Below the pieces are notes generated by a model. That model was not told where the DNA came from, did not search any database, and worked only from the letters and a program-made list of their open reading frames with translations. The position numbers and the translations under genes are program-made. Positions 1 through 6,956 of a DNA stretch of 10,289 nt are shown here, in pieces; within the stretch, counting starts at the first letter, position 1, and the number at the start of each line of letters is the position of its first letter. Source of the stretch: an uncultured bacterium (GTDB taxonomy: Bacteria > Cyanobacteriota > Vampirovibrionia > Gastranaerophilales > Gastranaerophilaceae). The stretch covers positions 1 to 10,289 of the forward strand of contig CAMHDG010000036.1 of assembly GCA_946183815.1 (NCBI GenBank), given 5' to 3'.

Positions 1-33
1 GAGAGGGGCTTTTAACGATTTATATATTTACCC

Positions 34-53
34 CCGATAAACAATAATTTACC
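34..53 (-). repeat. Second copy of the divergent-region palindrome arm, at the ispA stop codon
   Basis: This 20-nt stretch matches one arm of the inverted repeat at 8325-8368 at 19 of 20 positions; the only difference is at 37 (a here, c there). It overlaps the last codons of the prenyl synthase gene, and the TAA stop (49-51) lies inside it. No complementary second arm is visible nearby, so here it is a half-element, although the window edge hides what lies further left. An exact 15-nt core (38-52 versus 8354-8368) is very unlikely by chance in 10 kb, even in AT-rich DNA. The function is unknown. Confidence 0.6.
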
Positions 54-915
54 CCACCTTGCTTTCAATCTTATCCAAGATAGAACTAAAGATATCCGAA
101 TTATATTTATCAATAATTTTATGAGCGTCAGAGATTAGTTCGTGGACTTTTGCTTTTGCTTTATCCAAGCCATAAAGGGTAACATAGGTAAGTTTGCCTG
201 CCTCTTTGTCTTTTCCGACAGTTTTTCCAAGTTCTTCAAAAGTCGAAATCTCGTCCATAATATCATCGTAAATCTGGAACGCAAGTCCGAATTTTTGACC
301 AAAATCTTCCATCTCTTTTATCTTATCATCACCCGCACCGGCAATAATAGCACCACATTTTAGAGCAAGTTTAAACAAAACTGCTGTCTTATTTGTATGT
401 ATAAACTTTAAAGTTTCTTCATCAGAATTATTTAATTTACCTCTGCCCTGTTCAGATTCAATATCTGCCACCTGACCTGCAATAAGTTGATAAGCACCGG
501 CTGATGAAGTGAACTCCCTCAACACTTTCAAAACAACATCCGCAGATAATTCTGATTTATCAATAATAAGTTGAGGGCCAAAACTTAAAAGAGCATCACC
601 TGCAAGCACAGCAATAGCCTCGCCAAAAACCTTATGATTAGATGGTTTTCCCCGTCTGAAATCATCATTATCCATACAAGGCAAATCATCATGGATAAGG
701 CTTTGAGCATGTAACATCTCTATCGCACACGCAGTAGGTACAGCCTTTTCTACCTCTCCGCCCATTATTCTGCAAGCCTCTAAACACATTACGGGTCTTA
801 ACCTTTTCCCCGGGAGAGTAACCGTATATTTCATTGATTTGAATATGTTTTCAGGGTACTCAACAGGCATAAATTCGTCTAATTTTTTATCTACCAATTC
901 AATATATTTATTCAT
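49..915 (-). CDS. ispA: Polyprenyl (farnesyl/geranylgeranyl) diphosphate synthase
   Basis: A cytoplasmic trans-prenyltransferase that adds isopentenyl diphosphate to allylic diphosphates to give FPP and/or GGPP, the precursors of undecaprenyl phosphate and quinone side chains. The 288-aa length is normal. Seen: the substrate-binding GKRLRP motif (36-41), the first Asp-rich motif DDLPCMD (76-82) followed by RRGKP, GQ (147-148), NKT (175-177) and the second Asp-rich motif DDIMD (217-221). The residue five before the first Asp is Gln71, where E. coli IspA has Tyr. A non-aromatic residue there favours longer products, so GGPP is plausible (inference), and the protein reads much like cyanobacterial CrtE. 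The ATG overlaps the rsgA stop by 8 nt, with an AAGGA ribosome site about 8 nt upstream, so the two are probably translationally coupled. It is the last visible gene of the cell-wall cluster. The family call is secure; exact product length is not. Confidence 0.93.
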   Translation of the reverse strand: MNKYIELVDKKLDEFMPVEYPENIFKSMKYTVTLPGKRLRPVMCLEACRIMGGEVEKAVPTACAIEMLHAQSLIHDDLPCMDNDDFRRGKPSNHKVFGEAIAVLAGDALLSFGPQLIIDKSELSADVVLKVLREFTSSAGAYQLIAGQVADIESEQGRGKLNNSDEETLKFIHTNKTAVLFKLALKCGAIIAGAGDDKIKEMEDFGQKFGLAFQIYDDIMDEISTFEELGKTVGKDKEAGKLTYVTLYGLDKAKAKVHELISDAHKIIDKYNSDIFSSILDKIESKVG

Positions 916-1894
916 CTTCCAATTCCTTATACAAATCTTGTTTTAATGTTCTGCGAGAGCCTTGTCGTTTATTCACACTAATCTTTACTGCTGTTTTATT
1001 ATGTGTTTGTTTAAAACGTGACTCCGTTTTTTTACCTTGATATTTAATTCTCTCTTTATACTCTTTTGCCTCTTTGACAAATTCAACATAACTCTCATAT
1101 CGTTCCGGAGCAAATATATCCTCTTTTAACAAAATACACCCATCTTCATGCAAATGCAAACAGTCCTGATATTTACACATATTCAAATATGGTCTGAATT
1201 CTCTGAACAACTTTGCAACATCATGAGGCAAAAGGAAATCAAACTTAAGATTACTAAACCCCGGAGTGTCAATAATTCTAATCTCATCTGATACTCTCAT
1301 AATCTCGCAATGACGGGTTGTATGAGTACCCCTCAAAGTTTTTTCGCTAACATTCTTTGTCCGCAAGTCAAAATCAGGGTTAAGTGAATTAATAAGACTT
1401 GATTTTCCAACACCTGACTGCCCGCAAAGAACGGATAATTTGCCCTTCATAATATCTTCAAATTCGTCTAATTCTAACCCCTCTAATGCCGATGTAAACA
1501 CAATATCATACCCCAGCGGTTCGTAAATGGAAAAAACTTTTTCTATCAAACTGTCATCTGAGGATAAGTCATTTTTGTTAAAACACAGTTTCACTTCTAA
1601 CCCGTAATATTCTGCAAAAGAAATATATCTGTTAAGTTGTAAAAAGTCTAAATCCGGCTCTTTTACGGCAGATACTATTATTACCTGATCAACATTTGCA
1701 ACGGCAGGGCGGGGAATATAGTTTTTACGTGGATAAATTGATGTTATATGTCCGTTATCAAATTCTACAAAATCACCAACCAGAATTTTTTGAGCCTGTT
1801 TTTTTAAAACTTCTCTTATCTTACATTCAAAAGTGACATCTTCTGAATGTATATAATAAAAATCTGAATGTATTTTATAAACTTGTCCTTTCAA
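908..1894 (-). CDS. rsgA: Ribosome small subunit-dependent GTPase A
   Basis: A circularly permuted GTPase that binds the 30S subunit late in assembly and hydrolyses GTP to help release maturation factors. Domains in order: N-terminal OB fold (about 1-62); permuted G domain with NKND (106-109, G4) before SAL (135-137, G5), then the P-loop GQSGVGKSS (158-166, G1), GTHTT (189-193, G2) and DTPG (209-212, G3); and a C-terminal zinc motif with Cys240, Cys245, His247 and Cys253. A basic tail (about 285-320) could touch rRNA. The length of 328 aa is typical. The start is TTG, chosen because AAGGA lies 6 nt upstream, the OB fold begins directly after it, and no in-frame ATG is near. It follows murG after 91 nt and overlaps ispA by 8 nt. 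It has no direct role in wall synthesis, so its place here suggests coupling of ribosome assembly to growth (inference). Confidence 0.95.
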   Translation of the reverse strand: MKGQVYKIHSDFYYIHSEDVTFECKIREVLKKQAQKILVGDFVEFDNGHITSIYPRKNYIPRPAVANVDQVIIVSAVKEPDLDFLQLNRYISFAEYYGLEVKLCFNKNDLSSDDSLIEKVFSIYEPLGYDIVFTSALEGLELDEFEDIMKGKLSVLCGQSGVGKSSLINSLNPDFDLRTKNVSEKTLRGTHTTRHCEIMRVSDEIRIIDTPGFSNLKFDFLLPHDVAKLFREFRPYLNMCKYQDCLHLHEDGCILLKEDIFAPERYESYVEFVKEAKEYKERIKYQGKKTESRFKQTHNKTAVKISVNKRQGSRRTLKQDLYKELEDE

Positions 1895-1958
1895 TAATCT
1901 TCCTTTTATACTTTAATTTTTCCCTTTTAAAACTCGTCATATTGGTAAAAACTAATAC

Positions 1959-1991
1959 ATTTAGCCCTTTACCCATTTACCCCCTTTAGCC
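1959..1991 (-). repeat. Degenerate octamer tandem repeat covering the murG stop codon
   Basis: On the plus strand four octamers follow one another: ATTTAGCC (1959-1966), CTTTACCC (1967-1974), ATTTACCC (1975-1982) and, after one extra C, CTTTAGCC (1984-1991). On the coding strand they read as GG(G/C)TAAA(T/G). The last unit contains the murG TAA stop (1986-1988). The same octamer occurs twice at the end of ispA (26-33 and 47-54), again with the stop inside one unit. This array fills about a third of the 91-nt murG-rsgA gap. The rest of that gap shows only an A-rich leader and the rsgA ribosome site. The function is unknown. Confidence 0.5.
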
Positions 1992-3110
1992 ATTATATTC
2001 CGAAACTCTTTCAACAAGTTCCATAATATTTTTTAAAGCATCGGGTTTTGCAAGTTTTGATGATTTTGTTTTTAACTCCTCAATTTTTTGAGGGTTATTA
2101 TACAAATCTAAAATAATCTTCAACAGAGAGTTTGGATCAGCATCACTGTCTTCAAGATAGATACAAGCATCATTTTCAAGCACAAATTTTGCATTTTTTC
2201 TCTGATGATCAGCAGCAGCATAGGGATACGGAATAAGAATAGGTGCAACATCTGATGCAAAAATCTCTGACAAACTCAACGAACCTGCACGTGAGATAAC
2301 AATATCAGATGCTTTAACAACCGTAATCATATCTTCAAAATACGGTCTTACCATAACATTTTTATCCTTATCAAAATCTTTATATATACTTGTTAAACGG
2401 GCAATAACCCCGTCAAAATTTTTAGCACCTGTCTGAAAAATAATCTGAACCCCGTAATCTTTTGATAATTCTTTTATAATCTCCACAAAGGCTCTGTCTA
2501 TTGATTTTGAACCCTGCGAACCACCCATAACACAAATCAAAGGTTTATCAGATTTGAAACCTAAACTTGCTCTTGCCGTATCCTTATCTAATATTTTAAA
2601 CTCAGGTCTTAAAGGGTTACCGTTGATATAACAATTTCGGTTTTTAATAAACCTTTTAGCACCTTCAAATGCAAGAGAAACAACCTTTGCTCTTTTTGAT
2701 AATTTTCTTGTTACTATCCCCGGTTGCATATCGCAATCATGCAACATATAAGGCACTTTTTTATTTATATTTGATGCCATAAGAACAGGAGCAGAAACAT
2801 ATCCGCCTGTACCAAAAATCATATTTGGCTTATATTTTAAAAGATAAAAATAACATTTAACAATAGCGAATATAAGTTGAAATCCCCACGCAATAAATTG
2901 GAAACTAAACTTACGTGGCATGCCTGTAATCTTAACAGGCAAGAAGTTATATCCTTTTTTTTGAGCAATGGAATATTCTAAATTATCCGGATTACCGACA
3001 TAAAACACCTCATATTCAGGGTTTTTAATCAACTCATCAGCAACTGCAATAGCAGGATAGATGTGTCCGCCTGTACCACCGCCTGTAATAAAAAAAGTTT
3101 TTTTAGACAT
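1986..3110 (-). CDS. murG: UDP-GlcNAc:lipid I N-acetylglucosaminyltransferase MurG
   Basis: A GT-B enzyme of family GT28 on the inner face of the membrane. It transfers GlcNAc from UDP-GlcNAc onto undecaprenyl-PP-MurNAc-pentapeptide (lipid I) to make lipid II. Seen: the N-terminal Gly-rich loop TGGGTGGHIYPA (9-20), a second Gly loop GTGGYVSAP (100-108), a hydrophobic membrane-facing stretch (about 71-91), and a C-terminal half with GGSQGS (196-201), the nucleotide-binding SRAGSLSLSEI region (273-283) and the PYPYAAADHQRKNA segment (294-307). The family's usual HEQN loop is replaced by HDCD (124-127) before PG. The 374-aa length is normal. The ATG has AAGGA about 9 nt upstream and follows ftsW after 12 nt, so it is very likely cotranscribed. 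murC and murB, the usual downstream neighbours, are absent. Confidence 0.97.
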   Translation of the reverse strand: MSKKTFFITGGGTGGHIYPAIAVADELIKNPEYEVFYVGNPDNLEYSIAQKKGYNFLPVKITGMPRKFSFQFIAWGFQLIFAIVKCYFYLLKYKPNMIFGTGGYVSAPVLMASNINKKVPYMLHDCDMQPGIVTRKLSKRAKVVSLAFEGAKRFIKNRNCYINGNPLRPEFKILDKDTARASLGFKSDKPLICVMGGSQGSKSIDRAFVEIIKELSKDYGVQIIFQTGAKNFDGVIARLTSIYKDFDKDKNVMVRPYFEDMITVVKASDIVISRAGSLSLSEIFASDVAPILIPYPYAAADHQRKNAKFVLENDACIYLEDSDADPNSLLKIILDLYNNPQKIEELKTKSSKLAKPDALKNIMELVERVSEYNG

Positions 3111-3122
3111 TTTATTTTATCC

Positions 3123-4343
3123 TTATATTCCTTGTTCACCAAAACTTTGAGGTCGCTTAATATGAACTTTTTTCTTTGAGATATTCAACAAGATACCGAC
3201 CATCCAAAGAGTAATCATAACAGATGAACCGCCATAACTAATGAACGGGAGCGGAACGCCTGTTGCAGGGAGCATAGAACTTGCTACACTCATATTCAGG
3301 AATGCCTGAAAACAAATAGAAAAAGTCAATCCTATTGCTAAAAGTTTACCGTACATATCAGGGCATTTTGAAGCAATATCAAACCCACGTTGAAGAACAG
3401 TCCAAAAAAGACCAATAATAAAAACACAACCCAGAAATCCTAATTCTTCACCAATAACGGCAAAAATAAAGTCAGTATGTGCTTCAGGTAACCAAGCAAG
3501 TTTTTGTTTAGATGCCCCATAACCGCATCCCCAAAGCCCGCCTGACGCAAAGGCGACCATAGACTGAATAATGTTATAACCTGCACCTAACGGATCACTT
3601 TCAGGATTTAGCCAAATCAATATACGTTGTAACTGATAAGGTTTTATAAAACCGCTAACACCCATAACTGTTAATAAGAACCCGCCGCCACCAAACAAAG
3701 CAAGGAAACTTGTTCCTATAAATCTTGCAGAGCCACCAGCCGCAAGATACATAACAACAGAGGTTGAAAACAAAAGGATAACCATACTTAAGTTCGGTTG
3801 TTTCAGAATTAATAACACCATTATGATTATTAAAAGAAAGGTTGACCATTTTTTCTGGTCAAACAAATCTGTATCTTTTGAAAATACTTTTGCCAAAAGC
3901 ATAACAACCGCAGGTTTAGCAAACTCTGACGGTTGCAGGCTGACAGGACCTATACTTATCCATCTTTGCGCACCGTTAATTATATCACCTGTCATAAGCA
4001 CCATAACAAGCATGGCAATTACGGCTATTGCAAACATATTCGTACAGCCCAGCAATTTTTTGTAATTCATATTACAGAAAAATCTTAAACCGATATAACC
4101 CAAAATAACCCCTACAATCTGAATTAAAGTAAAATGTAAAGGTGATATACCTGCATTTATGCATTTTGGAACACTTGCGGAAAATACCGCCATAATACCT
4201 ATAATTACCAAAAATAAAACAACGATTGATAACACCCTGTCAGGTGCCGTAACCAATATTTCCTGTTGAGTTACATTTCTCAATCTTCTGTCGTTATCTC
4301 TTTGATAATACATAGTCTTTGAATACTTTTCCTCTGTGTTCAT
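3123..4343 (-). CDS. ftsW: SEDS peptidoglycan glycosyltransferase FtsW
   Basis: A polytopic SEDS protein that polymerises lipid II at the division septum with a class B PBP. I start at the ATG for MNTEEK (4343; 406 aa, 50-nt overlap with murD). The open frame reaches a GTG at 4370, which would overlap murD by 77 nt. Another ATG at 4313 would leave a 20-nt overlap. None of the three has a convincing ribosome site. Landmarks, numbered from 4343: about ten hydrophobic segments from residue 37 on; PSEFAKP (138-144); KQPNLS (181-186), where many bacteria have QPDLG and cyanobacteria usually have QPNLS; and the loop PEAHTDFIF (286-294), whose Asp291 matches the proposed catalytic Asp297 of E. coli FtsW. 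GEELG and PATGVPLPFISYGGSS follow near the C terminus. FtsW is preferred over RodA because the gene sits between murD and murG. Confidence 0.94.
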   Translation of the reverse strand: MNTEEKYSKTMYYQRDNDRRLRNVTQQEILVTAPDRVLSIVVLFLVIIGIMAVFSASVPKCINAGISPLHFTLIQIVGVILGYIGLRFFCNMNYKKLLGCTNMFAIAVIAMLVMVLMTGDIINGAQRWISIGPVSLQPSEFAKPAVVMLLAKVFSKDTDLFDQKKWSTFLLIIIMVLLILKQPNLSMVILLFSTSVVMYLAAGGSARFIGTSFLALFGGGGFLLTVMGVSGFIKPYQLQRILIWLNPESDPLGAGYNIIQSMVAFASGGLWGCGYGASKQKLAWLPEAHTDFIFAVIGEELGFLGCVFIIGLFWTVLQRGFDIASKCPDMYGKLLAIGLTFSICFQAFLNMSVASSMLPATGVPLPFISYGGSSVMITLWMVGILLNISKKKVHIKRPQSFGEQGI

Positions 4344-5643
4344 AGCCTGTGAACATATCAAAACTTGCACACGCAGGCGATAATAATACTACGTCAGGTT
4401 TTAATTCAATAGATTTATCTATTGCTGTTTCCATAGTTTCTTCTTTTATTATATTACTAAAACCATTATTTTTTAAATTTTCTTCAAATCTTTCTGTTGC
4501 TTCACCGATTAAAATAACCGTTTTAATATGATTATTAACAGAATTACAAAATTCGGTTAAATCGGTCAATTTATCTCTTCCCCCCGCTATTAAGACAACA
4601 TTCCGGTTGTTGAACGAATCTATTGCAACAATAGATGCTTCAGGGTTTGTCGCTTTTGAATCATTGTAAAAAGTTATCCCGTTATAATCTCTGACTTTTT
4701 CCAATCTGTGTTCAGGTGCTTTAAAACTCATGATTGCAGATTTTAAATTCTCGTTTGTAATCCCGACAAGTTTTGCAATTATTACCCCGCACATAATGTT
4801 TTGGTAATTATGATGACCAACAAGTGAACAATCTTTCAGGTCAATAATTTTTTCTTCTTTCCCGTCACGCTTGAAATATATTGCATCATTTTTTATGTAG
4901 GAAGAATTATCTGTTTCTTTGTCAAAGAGGAATATTTTACCATTACACTTACCGCTTTGAGCAAATTCTAATAACTTTTCGTCATTCCCATTTAAAATAG
5001 AAAATTCAATGTCATCTACCCCAAAGAGTTTTGCTTTTGCATTAAAATAGTTTTCCAGAGATTTATGCCAAGTTATATGGTCAGGCGTAAAATTAGTCCA
5101 GCAGGCGATTTTAGACTGTAAATATTTGCTGTGTTCTGCCTGATAAGAACTCATTTCACATACAAAATAATCAGGACTATCCTTCACTAACTCAACAGGA
5201 GGTTTCCCTATATTTCCACACGCAGGGGCATTATATTGAGTAGATAATATATGTGAAACAAGAGCAGTCGTAGTGGTTTTGCCATTTGTACCTGTTATGG
5301 TGATAAACGGGGTGTCACATTCTAAATAAGCCAAATCAGGCTCTGAAATTATATCAACCCCTTCGTTTTTGAGTTTTAAATATAATTCATTATCAAGCGG
5401 GAACGAAGGACTTACAACGGCAACATTTACCCCTGATGTAAACTCTTCAGAGTGTCCGCCAAACTCTATTTTTACACCGAGAGATTTTAACTCTTTAACC
5501 TCTTTTTCATCTTCAGGCTTTTGTTCTCTTGCCTCTGTAATGAATACCTGCTGACATTTTCCGCTTAAATATCTCGCAACTGCCTTACCACTCAATGAAA
5601 AACCCAAAATTAAAACTTTTTTATTATTCCAATCTATCTTCAT
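4294..5643 (-). CDS. murD: UDP-N-acetylmuramoylalanine--D-glutamate ligase
   Basis: A cytoplasmic ATP-dependent Mur ligase that adds D-glutamate to UDP-MurNAc-L-alanine. Seen: an N-terminal Rossmann-like UDP-binding domain (VLILGFSLSGKAVARYL, 10-26), the ATP P-loop GTNGKTTTT (118-126), EMSSYQAE (163-170) where the family has E-SSFQ, TPDH (186-189), HRLE (312-315), NDSKATNP (327-334), GGRDK (354-358) and the C-terminal SPACASFDMF (422-431). The 449-aa length is standard. The ATG at 5643 opens the family's usual N terminus, but no good Shine-Dalgarno is seen before it. The gene follows a 344-nt gap containing a plausible promoter, so it probably heads a murD-ftsW-murG unit. Its 3' end overlaps ftsW. 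Confidence 0.97.
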   Translation of the reverse strand: MKIDWNNKKVLILGFSLSGKAVARYLSGKCQQVFITEAREQKPEDEKEVKELKSLGVKIEFGGHSEEFTSGVNVAVVSPSFPLDNELYLKLKNEGVDIISEPDLAYLECDTPFITITGTNGKTTTTALVSHILSTQYNAPACGNIGKPPVELVKDSPDYFVCEMSSYQAEHSKYLQSKIACWTNFTPDHITWHKSLENYFNAKAKLFGVDDIEFSILNGNDEKLLEFAQSGKCNGKIFLFDKETDNSSYIKNDAIYFKRDGKEEKIIDLKDCSLVGHHNYQNIMCGVIIAKLVGITNENLKSAIMSFKAPEHRLEKVRDYNGITFYNDSKATNPEASIVAIDSFNNRNVVLIAGGRDKLTDLTEFCNSVNNHIKTVILIGEATERFEENLKNNGFSNIIKEETMETAIDKSIELKPDVVLLSPACASFDMFTGYEHRGKVFKDYVLSKR

Positions 5644-5681
5644 AATTTTACACTATCTTCTTATTTTGTTAGGCAAAATAT

Positions 5682-5723
5682 ACCCAAACTACAACTGTTT
5701 TTGTGGGATTTCACCCAACCTAC
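5682..5723 (-). repeat. Pair of near-identical 11-mers in the predicted murD leader
   Basis: On the minus strand the 11-mer GTAGGTTGGGT (5713-5723) recurs as GTAGTTTGGGT (5682-5692), one mismatch. Their spacing is 31 bp start to start, close to three helical turns. The first copy continues into a short hairpin (GTTGGG, loop TGAAAT, CCCAC; 5703-5719) with one bulged base. The word resembles GTAGGTTGGGT-type dispersed repeats I recall from cyanobacterial genomes. They could be protein-binding sites, leader structures or decayed repeats. Confidence 0.35.
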
Positions 5724-5770
5724 TATTTTTAATCATTAACGAATTGCCAAAAGTAAAAAGATAAAATCTA

Positions 5771-5784
5771 TTCACTATTCACTA
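5771..5784. repeat. Tandem heptamer TTCACTA x2 at the predicted murD start site
   Basis: Two perfect adjacent copies of TTCACTA (5771-5777 and 5778-5784) are flanked by partial CTA copies. They lie immediately downstream of the predicted -10 box on the minus strand and span the predicted transcription start (about 5780). The position would suit an operator, but two short AT-rich copies may be chance. Confidence 0.3.
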
Positions 5785-5786
5785 CT

Positions 5787-5814
5787 ATTATAAAAGATTA
5801 AGACTGAAATGCAA
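5787..5814 (-). promoter_or_regulatory. Candidate sigma-70 type promoter for murD-ftsW-murG
   Basis: On the minus strand a perfect TATAAT (5787-5792) is preceded, 16 nt upstream, by TTGCAT (5809-5814), which keeps the TTG of the consensus. Transcription would start near 5780, leaving a leader of about 137 nt before murD. The -10 is strong; the -35 is modest. AT-rich DNA yields such matches by chance, but its position in the only long gap of the cluster supports it. Confidence 0.45.
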
Positions 5815-5987
5815 TTATGAAAAACAATGTTTACAACAAAACCAAAAACTCCATTGAGGTTTCAGATTTTCGTATCATTTTTAAAAAATTATCTTTTCAT
5901 TTTAAAATAATAATTACAACGATTTTTGGGTTTATGTTTGAAAAATAGTTATATTTTACGAATAAGATTTTAGAAAATATTTAAAAA

Positions 5988-6956
5988 CTAGCCGATAAAC
6001 CTAAACAAGCAGACTGCAATTATTCCGCATATCATTGAAAAAATTGCAAAACCTGTAACGATTTGTTTTTCATTAAACCCGCAGAGTTCAAAATGGTGAT
6101 GTATAGGTGACATTTTAAAAATTCTTTTGCCTGTTGTTTTGAAACTTATAACCTGTAAAATTACAGATAAGGTTTCGATTACAAAAATTCCAGCAAGAAT
6201 AATCAGGTAAATTTCAAACTTACCCATAACAGCAAGAGCACCGAGCAGTCCGCCTATGGCAAGCGAGCCTGTATCGCCCATAAACACCTGTGCTTTCAGT
6301 TTATTATATCTCAAGAACCCAAGCAGAGCACCTGTTACGGCTGAAGCAATTATAGCAAGGTAAGTACAGCCTGTCAGTTTTGCAATTACAGCAGTTGCCA
6401 AAAACGCAAACACACCCGTTGAGGCCGCAAGCCCATCCAGTCCGTCTGTTAAGTTATATGCATTAGATGCACCCGTTATTGCACAAACCGCTACTACAGG
6501 ATATAACCACATAAAATCTACTGAATACTTCCCAAAACTAATATATGTACCGTGGTCATTTGTAACCATTACATACAAAACAGGCAGGACAGCAATTAAA
6601 ACCTGTCTTAAAAATTTACCTCTGGCACTCAAACCTTTGTTTTCATGACCTTTAATTTTAAGAAAATCGTCCTGAAACCCTGCAAGAGCATAAAATAGAA
6701 AAGTTATCAAAACTATCCACGCACTTGTAGAAAACTGTTGTGCCATACAAAGAGTGATAACAGCACCAATAAAAGCAGAAACAATAATGAATACACCGCC
6801 TGTTGTAGGTGTCCCTTCTTTTTGTTTATGATTTTCCGGTGCTAAATCTCTTATATACTGACCTATCATTTTTTTCTTTAAAAAATCAATATACGGAATC
6901 CCCAGTAACAAGCATAATATCAAGCCCAACAAAAAGGCTACTATCATCATTATCAT
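5988..6956 (-). CDS. mraY: Phospho-N-acetylmuramoyl-pentapeptide-transferase
   Basis: A polytopic inner-membrane enzyme that transfers phospho-MurNAc-pentapeptide from UDP to undecaprenyl phosphate, forming lipid I. Seen: hydrophobic segments from the N terminus (4-20) to the C terminus; GTPTTGG (48-54); the Asp pair DDFLK (96-100); NAYNLTDGLDGLA (165-177), carrying the Asp residues around the Mg site; MGDTGS (226-231) with Asp228; and the MSPIHHHFE signature (282-290) with the His triad 286-288. The length of 322 aa is typical. The ATG overlaps the murF stop as ATGA, and a full AAGGAG lies 8 nt upstream, so the start is well supported and translation is probably coupled to murF. The next gene, murD, is separated by 344 nt. 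Confidence 0.97.
   Translation of the reverse strand: MIMMIVAFLLGLILCLLLGIPYIDFLKKKMIGQYIRDLAPENHKQKEGTPTTGGVFIIVSAFIGAVITLCMAQQFSTSAWIVLITFLFYALAGFQDDFLKIKGHENKGLSARGKFLRQVLIAVLPVLYVMVTNDHGTYISFGKYSVDFMWLYPVVAVCAITGASNAYNLTDGLDGLAASTGVFAFLATAVIAKLTGCTYLAIIASAVTGALLGFLRYNKLKAQVFMGDTGSLAIGGLLGALAVMGKFEIYLIILAGIFVIETLSVILQVISFKTTGKRIFKMSPIHHHFELCGFNEKQIVTGFAIFSMICGIIAVCLFRFIG

Larger units (their letters stand above)
5644..5987. other. Non-coding gap between mraY and murD
   Basis: This is the largest gap in the cell-wall cluster and is very AT-rich, with no credible ORF. It holds the murD promoter candidate (5787-5814), a heptamer repeat at the predicted start site (5771-5784) and two 11-mers in the predicted murD leader (5682-5723). 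Near 5846-5863 lies a weak bulged hairpin that on the minus strand is followed by a T-rich stretch. It might attenuate transcription from mraY but is too weak to call a terminator. I recognise no riboswitch or known small RNA. Confidence 0.55.

Noticed and set aside
3655..3849. Minus-strand 64-aa ORF and plus-strand ORFs inside ftsW, murD, ispA and murF
   Set aside because: They are out-of-frame or antisense shadows of well-recognised full-length genes.
4344..4370. Upstream GTG start for ftsW at 4370
   Set aside because: It would overlap murD by 77 nt and adds nine residues that do not resemble FtsW N termini; ATG starts at 4343 or 4313 fit better.
5846..5863. Hairpin with T-rich tail downstream of mraY
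   Set aside because: The stem is only CTC/GAG plus AAA/TTT around a bulge; too weak to call a terminator without a folding calculation.
5644..5987. Riboswitch or small RNA in the mraY-murD gap
   Set aside because: I saw no conserved riboswitch core or long stable stem; the region is mostly low-complexity AT-rich DNA.
5983..5993. CCGATAAAC at the mraY end as a third copy of the dispersed repeat
   Set aside because: Only nine bases match and they encode the normal MraY C terminus, so chance is the better explanation.
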